Assembly (NCBI GenBank): GCA_005656395.1
Contig: SRSI01000074.1
Span: 496,001 to 560,000, forward strand
DNA length: 64,000 nucleotides
Direction of reading: 5' to 3'
Source: Strongyloides papillosus
Taxonomy: Eukaryota > Nematoda > Chromadorea > Rhabditida > Strongyloididae
Part shown: positions 22,778-37,000 of the stretch, piece by piece
How the letters are laid out: each line of letters opens with the position of its first letter
How positions within the stretch are numbered: the stretch's first letter is position 1
Program-made: the position numbers and the translations under genes
The notes under the pieces: model-generated
Told to the model about the DNA's origin: nothing
The model's input: the letters and a program-made list of their open reading frames with translations, nothing else
Database searches by the model: none

Positions 22778-23506
22778 TTAAATAATTTTTTTATACTAAC
22801 TTTTTAAATATAACTACAAATAACTTGCTCAAATAAACGTGATGTGACTTGTACTGTTTTAATTTGTGTTTACTACAAAGGATGTTTCTATTATTTATGT
22901 AAAGGTCCAGGGTCTCAAAAAAGAATGATAACTATAAAACCTTGTCAAAATAATGACATGTTCGTTCTTTCTATTTTTAATTAAATAAAGTTTTATTAAC
23001 TAGACCTAATTAGGATTCACTGCATAGTTATACAGTTGATATAAATGAAACTTAAAAACTTTTTATATTACTTCTGGAATATTTTTAATGTTAAAAAATG
23101 GTTAAATATTTATTAGTAAGGTGTTTCAACCAGGAAATCAAATGTTTAATTGTAACTTTAGAGTGAAAAAGTTCAAGCTTCGAAGGAAAAACAATACTTT
23201 TTTTGAAAAGTATTATTACTTGTTAAATTGATCATCTCTGCTAGGAAAAACTAAAATCTATCTCTGAAAGGATTTTTAAAAAGTCTAAAGTGTAGCCAGG
23301 ATGGACTTAATATTTATTATATGTTTAAACCTATATAAAAAAGGTAAAATTTATATTAATCTTTCTCTGACTGGTATTCTTGTTATCTTATTGCAAAATT
23401 CATTTATCAGATTATCAATAGCATGAATTCATTTTTAATATTATTAATATTTTTTTCTTCTAGAAATTCTAAAATAAACAACACTCTTTTAACTTCATAG
23501 ACTTCA
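22778..23506. other. Intergenic, no gene seen
   Basis: AT-rich sequence between the hypothetical frame and the LRAT-like remnant. No coding frame or RNA gene supported. Confidence 0.5.
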
Positions 23507-23825
23507 GTGGAAAATTTGGTAAAAATACTAAAAATTGGTGATCTTCTAGAATTTAGAAGATGTCCTTCAAAAGGAATATCATGTTATAGTCATTGGGTCA
23601 GTTTATACTGGGCTTAGATATGATATTTATAAAGCAGAACACTTCCATTATGAAGAAAATGATAATAGAGTGCTAATATCAATTCAAACTATATTTTTTT
23701 CTGGTTCTTGTTCTAAAGGAACAATAACATCGATACGAATTGATAATTTGTTTGAAATTTACCCCAATCGTCAATGTAGAATAGATAATTCATTTTACAA
23801 ATTAAGATATTTCATACAATCGTAA
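23507..23825 (+). pseudogene. Frameshifted LRAT-domain (NlpC/P60-like acyltransferase) gene remnant
   Basis: Frame one (23507-23599) reads VKILKIGDLLEFRRC..SCYSHWV, matching the GDL(I/L)EF...Y.HW start of LRAT/H-REV107-type domains; the His of SHW would be the catalytic histidine. One extra base at 23600 moves the reading to a second frame (23601-23825), which continues VYTGLRYDIYKAEHFHYEE and ends at a stop. The NCEHF motif with the catalytic cysteine is absent. An acceptor-like ACTTCAG precedes it, so it was probably an internal exon. Family proteins transfer acyl groups on lipids; C. elegans EGL-26 is a relative. Broken and truncated here, unless the shift is a sequencing error. Confidence 0.5.
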
Positions 23826-24164
23826 TTTGGATTGTTTATATTAATACCATTTGAATCATTTTTTAAATACATAGAAAGTGGGTTTTAGATTTTTGCTTCT
23901 TCCACATCTTTAAAATTGCTCGACCTTCTCAGAAAACTTACCTTAAATTATACTATTAATATGTTAATTTTCCATTATTTTAAAATATTAAACAACGGTA
24001 AGTAAACCGTGTGTAATATTTTAATTATACGTGCTTATAGTTACGAAATTATCTGTTCATTCTTTAAGTTTTTCTAACAAATTTCTATCAAACAATTATT
24101 TTATTTGAAGTATAACAAAGTAAAATTATATACAAAAATTTATTTAAAAAAGGTAAAATCAAAA
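23826..24164. other. 3' flank of PRP8, no gene seen
   Basis: AT-rich; contains the 3' untranslated region of PRP8 on the minus strand. Nothing else recognised. Confidence 0.5.
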
Positions 24165-27100
24165 TTAAGCAAAAAAGTTTTCATTATCAGCTCCACAAAC
24201 ACCTTTCTCATCCTCCATAACTTTGAAATTATGAAAATGTAGTGGTCTGTTATCCTCGTGATAAAATTCTTTAGGATTACCTAATATTAAATCATATTCC
24301 ATAGCTGCTTCAAATCTTACACCCATGAAATTGTAATTCCATATTCCACCTACTGGTACCATAAAATAACCCAAAAATGAATCAGTCAATATCATCTGTA
24401 CTTTTTCATAGTGACTTGGTGTATATCCTTTTGGATTAACTCCTTTCTCAAGATTTTGTTTTCCCCACTCAAATCCTGATGGAGTTAATTTGTATGAAGC
24501 TAATGAAACTGATCCTGGTGTGAAAGATGCTGTCATACATATTGTCCTTTCACCATCCCATTCTGTATTGTTAGATAATATTCTTGAGTGTGTAACTACT
24601 GAAACTGGTGAAAGTTGAGATGACTCAGCTGGTTGAGTGTGAATCCAACCCAAAGGTTCTAAATCTCTTAAAAACTCGTGACGAGGGACATGACTTGAAA
24701 AGTTAACTAATTGATGTGTTCCCCATTGTGGTGGCATAACTATGCAATGAATCTCTTTAACGCTGGGATTATCAGGTGGAGAACATCCATATAAGAATCC
24801 AGCAATTTGAGTTCTAAGATCAGATATTACTATGAATTTACGGAGTAGATTTTTAGGCAATACATAAGTGTATCCAGTTGCTCTGATATCATCACTGTTT
24901 ACATAAATTTGTTGTGTTCTTAAATGAAGATTAGTTGATGCAATAGCTCTTACTCTCCAATCTGTTCTTGAAGTAAATGTAGCCTTTTCATAGTTAGTTG
25001 TTGTGACAGTTACAATCTCATCTCCATGTTTTGTAGTTGTTTTTGTTGTAGTAGCGGTTAATTGATTTTGTTCCTTAGTTTGAGCTTCAATTTCGGCAAT
25101 CTGTTGACGTTGTTTGGAAGGTGCACTAATTTCCATTCCAAGAATAATATCACGAACTTCAGACTGTGTAAGACTATTAACGTTAACGTTATTCTTTTTT
25201 CCATAGTCTTGAAGTATCATATCTTTGAGAGCCAATTCAACTTTCATCCAATCTTCATCCGATAAAGTTGGCCAAATATGATGCGGTTGTGTTATTGAAG
25301 TTTTATCAGGTTTCAAAATAATTTTCGTCTTATCAGGATTTATATGCATCGCTCTCATTATTAAAACAACTCTGGAAAACGCTGTGTATGAGGAAATAGA
25401 TGTTAACCAATCATCAAACAAGTTGAATAATACCATTTGTGGTTCTGTTGCCTTAAGAATCAAGTCACCAAATTTCTCAATTTTCATAATTGACTGGAAA
25501 GGTAACATCAACTCACTACCTTTAATAACAATATTAGGAAAATCCAGTAAGTGAACTTCGAGAGGATCCATCATTGCTTTTCTTGTTACTATAATTTGTC
25601 TTGGTTGCTCTTCAATTGGTAATGACCTGATTAAAGCAGCAACTTCTTCAGCAGTCTTCCATTTAGCAAGTTGAGATAAACGTTTTTGTCCGGCCCATAC
25701 TGATGTATGAATAATTTTTAAAAATAATTGTCCAGTCCTAGGATTGAATATAAATATAGCACCATTAATCGGTTTAGTTGTTAAGTTTCCTTCAAATGTT
25801 TTGTGAATTGTAACTCTATATACATTAGTATCATCAACAAACCAAATAGTTTGATTCGAGAATAATTCACCATAATTTTGTGAAGTCAAGAAAGGTTCAG
25901 TAGGCTCTGAACTATACAATTGTAAACCTTTCCTAATTCTTTCTCTTAATACATATAGAGAAGGATTAGCTTTCATTATTTTAGCCATTGCCTGTCTAAT
26001 CAAAGGTTTTAATCCAGGGAACCAATTTCCAAAAGCACTATACAAATTGTAGGCTAAATCTACAGCAACAAGAACACCACATGGAGAAGGATAAACAGAC
26101 ATGTTATCACTAGTATAATCATAGTACTTAGCTCTTGAATATCTTTCAATATCGTGAGAATCATAATCTCCCCAACGTAATTGAACATCAATCCAGAATT
26201 TCTGCATTGTCTTATTTTCACTAATATCCTTAGTATCTCCCAGTAGTGAAGGCTGTGAAATAGGCCATTTGTATTGAGCCATCAGAAGAATATCTGCACA
26301 ACTAGAATTCATTTTATATGATTTCCTTGGATGGATAGTTTCTTTTTGAACAGTTTGAATTTCTAAAGCATCGAGTTCTTGATCAAATACTTGACACAAA
26401 TCCATAACCATACTCTCGTGAATTTTTTGCCACAAGTGAGCACGGAATATTTGGATTAAACTGATTTTCAAAGTAGGAATTTTACCATGCATAAAAATTC
26501 CTGTCAAATCAAGTTGTACTTGGAAACCAACGTATACATTAGCACGGTTAATTGTTGGTGACCACCACAAAGTAAAACGACGATTAGGAATTTGATTAAG
26601 ACCGGAACGTTGAGCATTTGTCAATTTCTTAAATTTCATAGACTCTTCAAAACCAGAAGCTCTTTCCCAGAACAAACCTTCCCATGTGCTGAAATATGTT
26701 CCCTTGTAGAGTGTATGCTCTAATATGCCTTCTACTCCACCAAGAGCTTGAATCATATCTGTTCTGTAATTATTTAAATTCCACAATTTTCCATCATGAC
26801 GTTGATGAGTCCACCAGAAAGGATTTAATTTCAAAATTTGGTATTGTTTAAATTCTGTTCGAACTCTCCAACCTTTATCATAAGCTAAAGTATTACGATC
26901 TTTCTGGAAAAGTGTATTGATACGAGGAATACCCCTATCCCAACTGTCGTCAAGATCTTCTAATGTCAGTCTACGATTTTGTGCATTTGCTTCTTGCCTC
27001 TTTAAAGCATACTCAGCCCAAACTCTTTGAGAATCTACAAATTCAGCTTCCCATGGTTGAATATAACGATAAAGATTAGGAATAAGCTGATCTTCATCAT

Positions 27101-30100
27101 GGGACATTCCACTTCTAAAATGAGTAATACCACCGCTGTCAGTTTGTTTCATCCACCTCAAGTCAGACATAGGTATAAGAACATGACCCATAGATAACAT
27201 TCCAAGACCACCGATTTCTTTTGGTGTATAAAATACAACGGGAGGAAATCTAGCAGGCATTTTTGAATTCAATCCAATTTTAATTCTTGTTTGAATTTTA
27301 TTTTCACATTTAACTAAAAGATCAAGCAATTCTTGGGTGTTCACAACGGCTTCACGGAAATAAGTCATAAGTCCAATCAAAGCTGTATTCCATTTGTTGA
27401 CAATTTTAGTGAATGTTGTTGCTCCAGAACTCATTAATATTTGCCTGATTCTATTATGGAACTTCTGCATACTGTCATCATCAACGCGTAAGTAACATTG
27501 TGCAGTTCGTTCCTTAGTCTCTTCATTTTGTAAGTTCCAGATTCCATCACGATGAGTAAAGTCCTCAGTTTCCATACGACATTTAGGAAGTATCCTGCAT
27601 TCAAAACCACACATATCGAAAAGCATATTTGGATTGTCCTTACTATAAACTGAGACAAAACTATTCTCCCACTCGATTGTGGTTATACTTCTTGGCAGAC
27701 GATTCTTAATATCCCAAAAGACGGCTCTTCCAAGGTTGACATCATGTTTCATGAGTCTCATTCTGGCATCACGTGGCCAACACTTTTTATTATTGTAGCC
27801 AACAATATTTTCATTGTTTGGATCTGGATATTCAGTAAGGTAACGTTGAATGAGATCCTTAGTGAGATCGGCATCAAAGTGGAGAACCATCCATATTTTG
27901 TCTATATACCTTATATACAATCTAATTGGATGACATGTTTCTGTTTCAACATCTTGAAAAGATAAGAAATCATTTGGATTTTGAGGTGGACCAGCAATTT
28001 CACTGGCTCTACGTAATCCAAGAATAAGTAAATCCAAAACCAAACCATAATACTGTACAATGAAAGATGAAAACTGGAGCCCTCTAATAATTCCGTAAGA
28101 ATTAGTATGATTCATGTCTTTATAGTTAATTACTACATTATTCTTAGATGTCATATAATCGGCAATGTTATGATCAACAATTAATCTTAACAACCTATTA
28201 AGAAGTGTTAAATCAATCTTCTCATACATCTTCTCAAGTTTCGATTCCAATATTACATTACATTCTCCATTCTTTGTTTCCCAAACGTTTGTCAAGTTAT
28301 TGATACCTTGACAAAATTTGTGAACTAATAATGGTGGGGGTTCAGTGTCAGCAGGTTTAATCCAGTTAGGGAACAATCTACGTTTATCCGCTTCATACCA
28401 CAAATATTGATCCAAATAAGCGTCTGTAACCTTTTCCAATGCTTCAATTTCATAAACCGGTATAAGATGTGTGTACAAATCCATGAATTCGATTCCAACT
28501 TCTTTAAAACTTCTCTGAGTAAGAATATGACGCTTGATACGTGATAAAGCATCATGTGGATTATCATAGGCATGTTCAATCAAAGCTATTTCCTCACGTT
28601 GAGCTTGATTAAGACGGTTTTTAACTGAGTAAGACTCTTTTAATTTTTCTAAGGCTAAAATTAAAATTTTCTTATCGTGTTTGTAATTCAATGGTGGGAA
28701 AGGTATTGGAGAAAATCTTCTAGATTCCAGCCAGTGGACAGTTGTAGTGTAAATAGCAACAGCCTCTTCCGGTGAAATGTATGGTCCATCTTTTAAGTAG
28801 TTATGTTGTCTTTCTTGTTCAGCTTTGAGGTATAATCTTGTTAATCTACCAAGATTCTTCTTACAAACAGTCTTGTCAACAGTAGCACCTCTTCTTACTC
28901 TTTCTCTATTGTAGTGTGTTGAATTGGTCCACCAATCTGCCTTAGCTTTAACATATCGAAGAATCATATTCTCTAATGGAGTAGGTAGACCAGGAATTTT
29001 CCAAGGTATATTAGCTTTCCAACATCTCCATGCTTCGGATAGATGGGCTAAGATAATTCTGGATTTATTTTGTTGAATACCTTCCGGCATCATATCAATG
29101 ATATCATGCATAACAGCAGCTCTGAGTTCCAGATCAAAATGTGATTCAACACGTTGTTTAGTAACAGTTTTTGCAACACCCTTGGAAAATCTTCCTTCGA
29201 ATTGTCTACTTAGTAAATTTCCAAGCCATCTTTCAAGCAAAGGAGTAATACCACGCATGAAAAACAACCAAACACGCCATCCTGGTGCCCAGAAACCACA
29301 ACCTGGACCTTTTCCAACTGGACCAGTATTAAAACGATAGTATATAACATGTTTTAAATCTTTACAAAGACGAACTTGTCTCATAAGCTTGTACTTGTAT
29401 CTATACATTCCAGTAAGTTGACCAACATGAGCAAAAATATATTGTAAACCATCAGCTAATTGATAGGCATCAACGTTATTAAGACGATATTGAACATGTG
29501 CATCTACTACGAGTTTAGTTAATCGAAGTATCTCACGGCACAAGTGGAAAGCATTTCCAAAACGCGATTTTTTTCTTTCTTTCGTTGTCAGTGTTTTAAC
29601 CGGTTTGATATTAAAATTGTAGTCCAAATGAAGATAATTTAGATTTTTACGATGGATCAAAAGATTAAGCATAGAATATCCTTGTCTAACAACCTGAAGT
29701 CCAACTTCTACCCAATCGAGTGTCGTTTGTTGGAAGAACTTGGTTGCTTTAAAACTTCTAAACAAATAACGCCTTTTCTGTGGCTTAGGAGGGCGGTGTT
29801 TTAAAGAATTAAGAACAAAAACTTTAAGAAGTTTTTGATAAGAAACGCGAACCTTAACAGGCATTCCAGCAGGACAATGTTCTCTGTACCATGATTTGAT
29901 CAAAGGAACATCCATAGCACGTCGAGTTGCACCAGAACGTAGATTGAATGGTCTCGGTGCAAATACAAGAGATATTCCCATAGCTGTGTTATCTGTGTAA
30001 AGAGGAGCTTCAGAAAACAATGGAACAACATCATCAGGTAGACAAAAGTCATCTTCATCCTCATCTGGGATATCAAATACTTCTTCTGTTCTCTTAACGT

Positions 30101-31242
30101 CCCTACTGACAATTGGATTTATTAGAGGGTCGAAGTAAAATGCTGGTAAATCTTGAACTAAAGCAGGATCTGGTTTTAAAAATACAACATTAGGTGTATG
30201 GTACCACGAAGCAACGACTGGTAGCACATTCCTTAAATTATTATACAAAAATGGAAAAGCAATCCTATATTCAGTTCTTATTGGACACCTTATAATAATC
30301 TTATTTATGTCATTAAATTCATTCCAATCCTCATCATCGTTATTCAAATGCTTAACTAGTGGTTCAAATTTTGGTCCTCCAGGGATAGCAACGTTCAATG
30401 CCTTAGCAGTATAAAAAGACTTCAAGTCAAAAAGATAAAAATAATTATCATCAACCAAATCAGATAACAATTGATCAGATAAACGATAAAGTGTAGACAT
30501 AACAGGAATTGTAAGTTGCCACTTCTTGTAACTCGGACCATTTAGAAAACGCAACTCTTTGTGTAGTGGCTTATGGTCATAAAACCATTCAGCAACAACA
30601 CCATCTTCCTCAGGGTCAAGTTCCATCTGAATAGCATCTAACGGTTCAACATCTAGAATGTTATCGGCATAATCTAATGGAGGTTCTTCGTCATCAAAAG
30701 GTGGGAATCTCATTCTTTTAAAATGTCTTCTGTCACGCTTCTCACGCCTCATCATTATCCACATTGTTGCCCATTGAGCAATATATACAGGTTCAACAAC
30801 CTTAGGAACTTCATTCACAAATGAAACTGCTCCAGTGATGTGATATAGAACACTTACATCACGTATCTGTTCCCATGGCATTGGCATATTTTCTAGTAAT
30901 TTTAAAATAGCATGAGGCATGTACTTTAACGCTCCCAAATAAACACGCTTATCGCTTCGATATTTCTTTGATGTCATATCACCATGATCTCTAATAATTT
31001 TACGGACATGCTCTAAAACAAATTAATATTAATTATGTTACCATATTGAAAAATGAAATAATCTTACCTGGAGGCATTTCCTCTTTTACACCATCATAAA
31101 CACTAGCAAACTTCCTCTTCTCACTGTACCTTTTACTTTGAAGTTGTTTCCATTTTGCTGATTTTTCAGACAAGTAATTTTCACGAATTGTAGAATGATG
31201 ACTAGAACCGTGGTAATTATGGTCTAGACCAGAATGATCCAT
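24165..31242 (-). CDS. prp-8: Pre-mRNA-processing splicing factor 8 (PRP8)
   Basis: Two exons, 31242-31068 and 31012-24165; a 55-nt intron joins G+AG as Glu within [16 protein letters not shown], an almost invariant PRP8 segment. Total 2340 aa against about 2335 in human. PRP8 is the core U5 snRNP protein that cradles the spliceosome's catalytic RNA. Family blocks run in order: the N-terminal region ([20 protein letters not shown]), the reverse-transcriptase-like large domain, the linker/endonuclease-like region ([20 protein letters not shown]), the RNase H-like domain (about 1770-2020) and the C-terminal MPN/JAB1 domain (about 2070-2340). The degenerate MPN metal site is as in the family. 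There is no intein. The second exon is 6.85 kb. Confidence 0.97.
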
Positions 31243-32379
31243 AACATAAGTATTGAATAATTAGTAAAAATCGACAATGGCTATCTAAAATAACAAAAAC
31301 AGTTTAACAAATATTAATCTATGAATTTAAGATAATAACGGCAGAAAAACAAGTAATACGACGTAGAAAAATCTGTATAAATTTCGAAAATAATGCGCCA
31401 ATTCAACGATAGCACTACACCAATTTTAAGTATTAGATAAATTTCGTTGTAAGACATAACTAATTCTACGGATAAATTTCTAATTATTACTAAAACTTCA
31501 AAATATTTGTTAAATATAACTGAAATTAAAACTGAAGTAAATGGTTGTAGCAAGAGTTACGGGATGAAAAAAATAAATGTTATTGTTTATTTTATTAATA
31601 ATTTGATATTTTCTATTAAGGTGAATGATTTGAAATAGATAAAGTTTTACATAATTTCAATTTCCTGAGAAACAAAGTTTGACATGCTAATTTAGTTACA
31701 TTAATTTTTACTTCATCCTAATTATAAACAGATTTTTTAATTTCTTCAAATTTAATTAGAAGATATACACTTCAAGACGTTTGTAGTAATGACAATTACA
31801 TTTAAATTGCTAGGTAAAATATAAACTTCACTCTTATAGATTTTTTCGTGCTATAATGACCTAATAGTTGTATTTATTGAAGTTAAGAAATTTTCCTTGT
31901 ATCGCTTGTCATAAATTAAAAAATCTGTTTTAAAATTAAAAACAATAAGCATGCTATTTTAACACTTCTTTGTAAAATAATTTATTAAGTTCCATAATGT
32001 CTTGTTTTTTCATTCAATGACCACTGTTTGTTGTGGCTTTCCAATAAATTTTTTAATAAAACGCATTGTAAAAATAACCCCACTTACTAATATTTTCTAA
32101 AGAAATTTTTCTATGATATTTATTAAAATTGACAACTATATTTTTAATAATGACTACAAAATGGTAATTCAAAATTTTACAATTTTCTTATTAATATTTC
32201 TATTCATGTTAAAAAATCCACCGTATTTATAACTATGCATACCGATATCGATAACAGAGTTTTAAAAATAATTGCATTATTTATGAACGCAATGCTGCTG
32301 AAAATTCAGGTTAAAACTTAAATAAACATGTATTAATAATCCAATAAGAGATAACAACATTATTTGAGGTGGTATTTAT
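31243..32379. other. Intergenic between SNAPC1-like and PRP8 genes
   Basis: About 1.1 kb, AT-rich, separating two minus-strand genes. It should hold the PRP8 promoter. A 79-codon open frame at 31314-31553 has no recognisable features and is not called. Confidence 0.5.
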
Positions 32380-33411
32380 TCATTTTGCTTGTGGTTTCAC
32401 ATTCATAGTAACGTGTTTTTCAATATTATCAAGAACCTCATTTGGTGACTCCTTCACTTGAGAAATTCTATCCATATTAAATTTTTTTTTCATTTCTAAA
32501 TACTTTTTATGACATGCTTGCATATGTATAAAGTTAGTCTCTTTCTTATATGCACTTAAATTTCCACCTGATGTAATAAGATCAAAATTTTTAATTGATG
32601 CTAATTTTTCTGACCCGTCATTAGGTAAAACTCTACTTGGGGCTAATTTAAAGGTATACTAAAAAATGAGTTAGAAAAGCAAAATATATAGTACAAAACA
32701 TACATCATTTCCAAAAGGAACTATTGTAAAAGCTTCGTGTTGTATTAAGCAATAAAGACAATACATAGCCTCATATTGGTTGTTTTTCAATAAAACATCC
32801 TTCATAATTCTTTGAATTTCCTGGATTTGTCTAACTTGTATGTGAATGTTACATACATATTGTGATGGTTGACTGTTATAAAACATATAACATAAATAAA
32901 CACCAAATATTATTTTCCTTAAATTTTCTGGATCGTTATCCTTGCTATAATCAACTTCATCACCAGGTGCTGGTAAGTAAGGCTTTTTATTATCATCAAC
33001 CAGTGGCACAATAAATTCAGCTGCATATTGGAGCATATATTCTGATATTTCTACTAATTCATATGCCGCGAATTTCCCTAAAAACAGGACACTCATGTTG
33101 TGTTCTGAATATAATTTTGTAAAGTTGTAGAATGCTAATGAATTTTCGGCGCAGTAAGCTCTGTAGAAGTTTTTGATGTCTTCTAAAATCCCATACTGCC
33201 TTAATATTTCATGTTTAGAAAATATTTCTGAAGGCAAATTAAGTACTGTTTCCTCTTGAGTTGCATCTGATTGATTTGCTCCAAAACTCATATTACTACA
33301 ACTAGGTTCATTTTGAGTATTTAATTCATTGGTCGTATCAGTACATGTATCCATAAGTTCTGTACAGGTTTCCGAAACATTATCCTCCTTGTCAACAATT
33401 TCATTATCCAT
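32380..33411 (-). CDS. snRNA-activating protein complex subunit 1 (SNAPC1-like)
   Basis: Exons 33411-32704 and 32658-32380, with a 45-nt intron (GTATGT..TTTTTTAG) in phase 0, giving 328 aa. The central region (about 85-240) matches the SNAPC1 fold: FYRAYCAENSLAFYNFTKLY, then RKIIFGVYLCYMFYNSQPSQ, VRQIQEIQRIMKDVL and HEAFTIVPFGND, in the same order as in human SNAP43. SNAPc binds the proximal sequence element of snRNA (and in nematodes also SL RNA) promoters. The N-terminal ~60 residues are Thr/Asn/Glu-rich and the tail is basic. Nematodes carry several SNAPC1 paralogs, so the exact ortholog is undetermined. Confidence 0.8.
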
Positions 33412-34092
33412 TCTAGAAAATTATTTTAAAATTTAATGCACTATTAAAAAACGAAAACAACAAAATGGGTAAAAATTTTAAAAAAATAATAAAAAATATG
33501 TAGAAGAAAGTTACTGTGTGATAAGTTATTAATAAAAATATAAAACTAATATGTTTGAAAAAGATTTTCTACTATAAACATTAAACTGTTATACTTTGTG
33601 ACAAAAATAAATTGGTACCGAGCACCCTTGCTTTGTATTTTATTGTTGGAGGTTTATATTCATCAAACTATTTACTCCCTCTCATCATATTGATGAACTG
33701 GTTCCCTTTAAGTTAACATTTGAAAAGTTTTGGTCAAAAATAATCAGTTTAGTTATTAGTATTTTATTGTAGATACACTATTTTATCAATATATCAATAA
33801 TTAAAATCACACATATCGATGATTCTTTTTCACCCTTCTCTTTTTTAAAATTACATACCTACTATATATATGATAACAATAGTACTATTGTCATTTTTAT
33901 ATTAAACAATATTTTTAATATTATTTCATATCAATTTTTCAAATACTTTTTTTTATTTTATAGTTTTAATGGTTATATATTTTAAGTATTTATAACATTT
34001 ATTTTCTTGCTACATTTATGAAGAAAAAATTTTTTTTCTATAAGATATAATAACATAGTTAAAAATTTTTTTCTTCTTCAAGAATATACGTT
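33412..34092. other. Divergent promoter region, SNAPC1-like / TAO kinase
   Basis: 681 bp between two start codons on opposite strands; no coding frame. Ends in T-rich sequence and TTTTTTTCTTCTTCAAG just before the kinase ATG, a probable spliced-leader acceptor. Confidence 0.5.
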
Positions 34093-37000
34093 ATGTCACC
34101 GTCAGCTGTGAAACCAGGTTCACTAAAGGATCCATCAATAGCTTCGTTATTTTCTAAAGAAGACCCTGAAGATATATATGAAGACTTACGTGAAATTGGT
34201 CATGGTTCGTTTGGTGCCGTTTTTTACGCTCAAAATGTTAATAATCAAGAAACAGTAGCTATAAAAAAGATGAATTTTAGTGGTAAACAAGCGCAAGAAA
34301 AATGGTTGGATATTATCAAAGAAGTTCAATTTTTAAAACAAGTTAAAAATGATTATATTGTTGAATATAAGGGTTGCTACTTAAAAGACTATACTTGTTG
34401 GGTAAATTTTTTTATTATTTAATTAATATGTCGTTTAAGCTTGTCATGGAATATTGCATTGGATCTTGTTCTGATGTTATCGAAGTTTTAAAAAAGCCTC
34501 TATTGGAGAGTGAAATATCTTCTATTGCATCACAAGCTTTATTAGGTTTAACTTTTTTACACTCTCTACCTCGAATACATAGGGATATCAAGGCAGGAAA
34601 TATTCTTTTAACTGACCAAGGTATAGTAAAACTAGGAGATTTAGGTTCTGTTTCAACGACATGCCCAGCTCAATCTTTTGTTGGTACACCTTATTGGATG
34701 GCACCAGAAGTGATAATGGCTATGGAAGATGGTTTGTATGATGATCGTGCTGATATATGGTCGTTTGGTATTACATGTCTTGAGTTAGCAGAACAAAAAC
34801 CACCTTTATTTAACAGACCAGCTATGTCTGCATTGTATCATATTGCACAAAATGAACCACCAAAGCTAGGGAGAACTAAACAAAATGGAGAGGATGCTGG
34901 ATGGAGTGAAGAGTTTCATAATTTTATAGACAAATGTTTACAAACAGAACCAAAGAAGAGAATGACTTCAAGTGAAAGTTTAAAGCATCCTTTTATCCTT
35001 AATAGAGGTGGAAGTAATCTTTCATCAACAGAGGTTATACTAAAATTAATAAAAAAAACAAAATTAATTGTACAAGAACAAGATAATAGTCAATACAGAA
35101 AGATGAGGAAATTAATGTACTTGGATGAACAACATCATCACAAAAGTAATAGCAATGAGTACAATGGTGTTCATCAATTTAAAGCCATAAACATAACCGG
35201 TGATGCATGTAGTTTAGATAGTCATGGTACCGATGATGATAATCATAGTAATTACCAAAGAAATAGCAATGAAGATCGTGATTCTTTGTGCAATTCCATA
35301 TCAAGTTTACAAAGTAATGATTTAAATAATGGAAGTGGTTCGTTGAGAAAAAGTAGTGGACATTCTATTGAATCTTCTGGTAAAAAAGATGCAGTTTTAT
35401 TAAATGCCAAATTTACTGGTAGTAATTTTGGGAAGAATCAAAACTATTATTCTGTAAATCGCAATGAAAATACAGTTAGTATTCCTCTAGTTGGAGTATC
35501 TTCTGAAACATGTACACCAACAATTATATTTTCATCAAAAATACAACCTGGAGATGAATCTCCAGAAGTAGCCACATTTGCAGCACCATCGACATATCCT
35601 AGGGTTTATGGATCAATGAAAGATAAAGTTGTCACTATTCCTGAGGACACACCACTAACTACGGGACAAATTTTAACGAGTAAAAAATCTAGTGCTAGTA
35701 TGTCTGCTTCAAATGACGATAGTACCTCTTCGAATGTCCTTGCATCTTCCCAAGATGATGTAAGCTCGAAAGAATTTTTGAATCTTGATGAACAATCTTA
35801 TGGAATAGATAACGAAAAAATTTCACTTCATGGTCCTTTATCATTACACCGTTCTCCGCAGGAGAAAATTAATACGTTGAGACGCTCTAAATTTTCAACA
35901 CTTCGTACAACAAAAATTATTTCTAAAGAGGTTGATGAGTACAAGAGAGAAAATAATATGTATGAACAAATGGTTGGCTACAAACGTTTACGTCAGCAAC
36001 ATCAAAAAGAAATTAAAATACAGGAGGATAAGAACAATGTTGAGCTGGATGGATTAAGATTAAAATTAGAAAGAGAGTATGATCAACTAATACAATCTAG
36101 TGTCAAAGAATTGAATAAAATTAGACAACAAGGAAAATCACAGATGGATAGATTAATAAAAGAGCATGAAGAAGCTGAGAAAAAGATGAAAAAACAGAAA
36201 GCCAATCTTAATGATTATAAGTTCAAAACATTCGTTAATTTACAGAAGAAAGAATACAAGCATAATAAGGAAAAGCTAAAGATAGATTTAAAGGGAAGAG
36301 CTCTGACCAGAAGTGAATATGAAATTGCACTCAAAAATTCTAAGTTAATACTTCAAAAGGACAAAGAAGAAAAGGAGCAAACATTCTACAAAGAACAGCA
36401 AATTAATCTAAATACTGAATATTTTAAACTTAGGAAAGAACATTTAGTAACACAAAATAATTATGAACATAAATGGTTAGAGGATGAATATAATAAAAAA
36501 TCACTTCAACTTGAGACATCTCATTCATTATTAAGAAAACATCATGAATTAACTAAAGACAAAGAGATCAAGTGCCTTGGAATGTTAGAAGAGATAAAAA
36601 AGCGACATTTACGCATTCAACATGATACTGAATTGAATCACCAAACTGATTACAACAATAGAATGATAGATGAAATGAGAAAAAAACATGCATTGCAATC
36701 AAAACAACAGCCAAAAGAACTCAAAAACAAAGAGATATTAATAAGGAAACAATTTAGACATGCAGTTAAAATTCGAGCAAAACAATTTAAAACTTATCAA
36801 AATCAACTACTAGCAACAGTTGCAAAAGAAGAACAGAAGGAATTAATTAACAAATTAAAAGATGAACAAAAAAGAAAAATTTCTGCATTGGCGGATGAGT
36901 ATGAAAGGTCAATTGGAAATATGGTTTCTGAACAGACAGTGCAATTAGAAACTTGGCAAGAAGAGGAAGAAAAAAGTCTAAGCGAAAAATTGAAAAGGGA

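Noticed and set aside
24165..31242. Intein within PRP8
   Set aside because: PRP8 is a known intein host in fungi, but the length (2340 aa) and uninterrupted family blocks leave no room for one.
31314..31553. 79-codon minus-strand frame upstream of PRP8
   Set aside because: No recognisable features and lies where the PRP8 promoter is expected.
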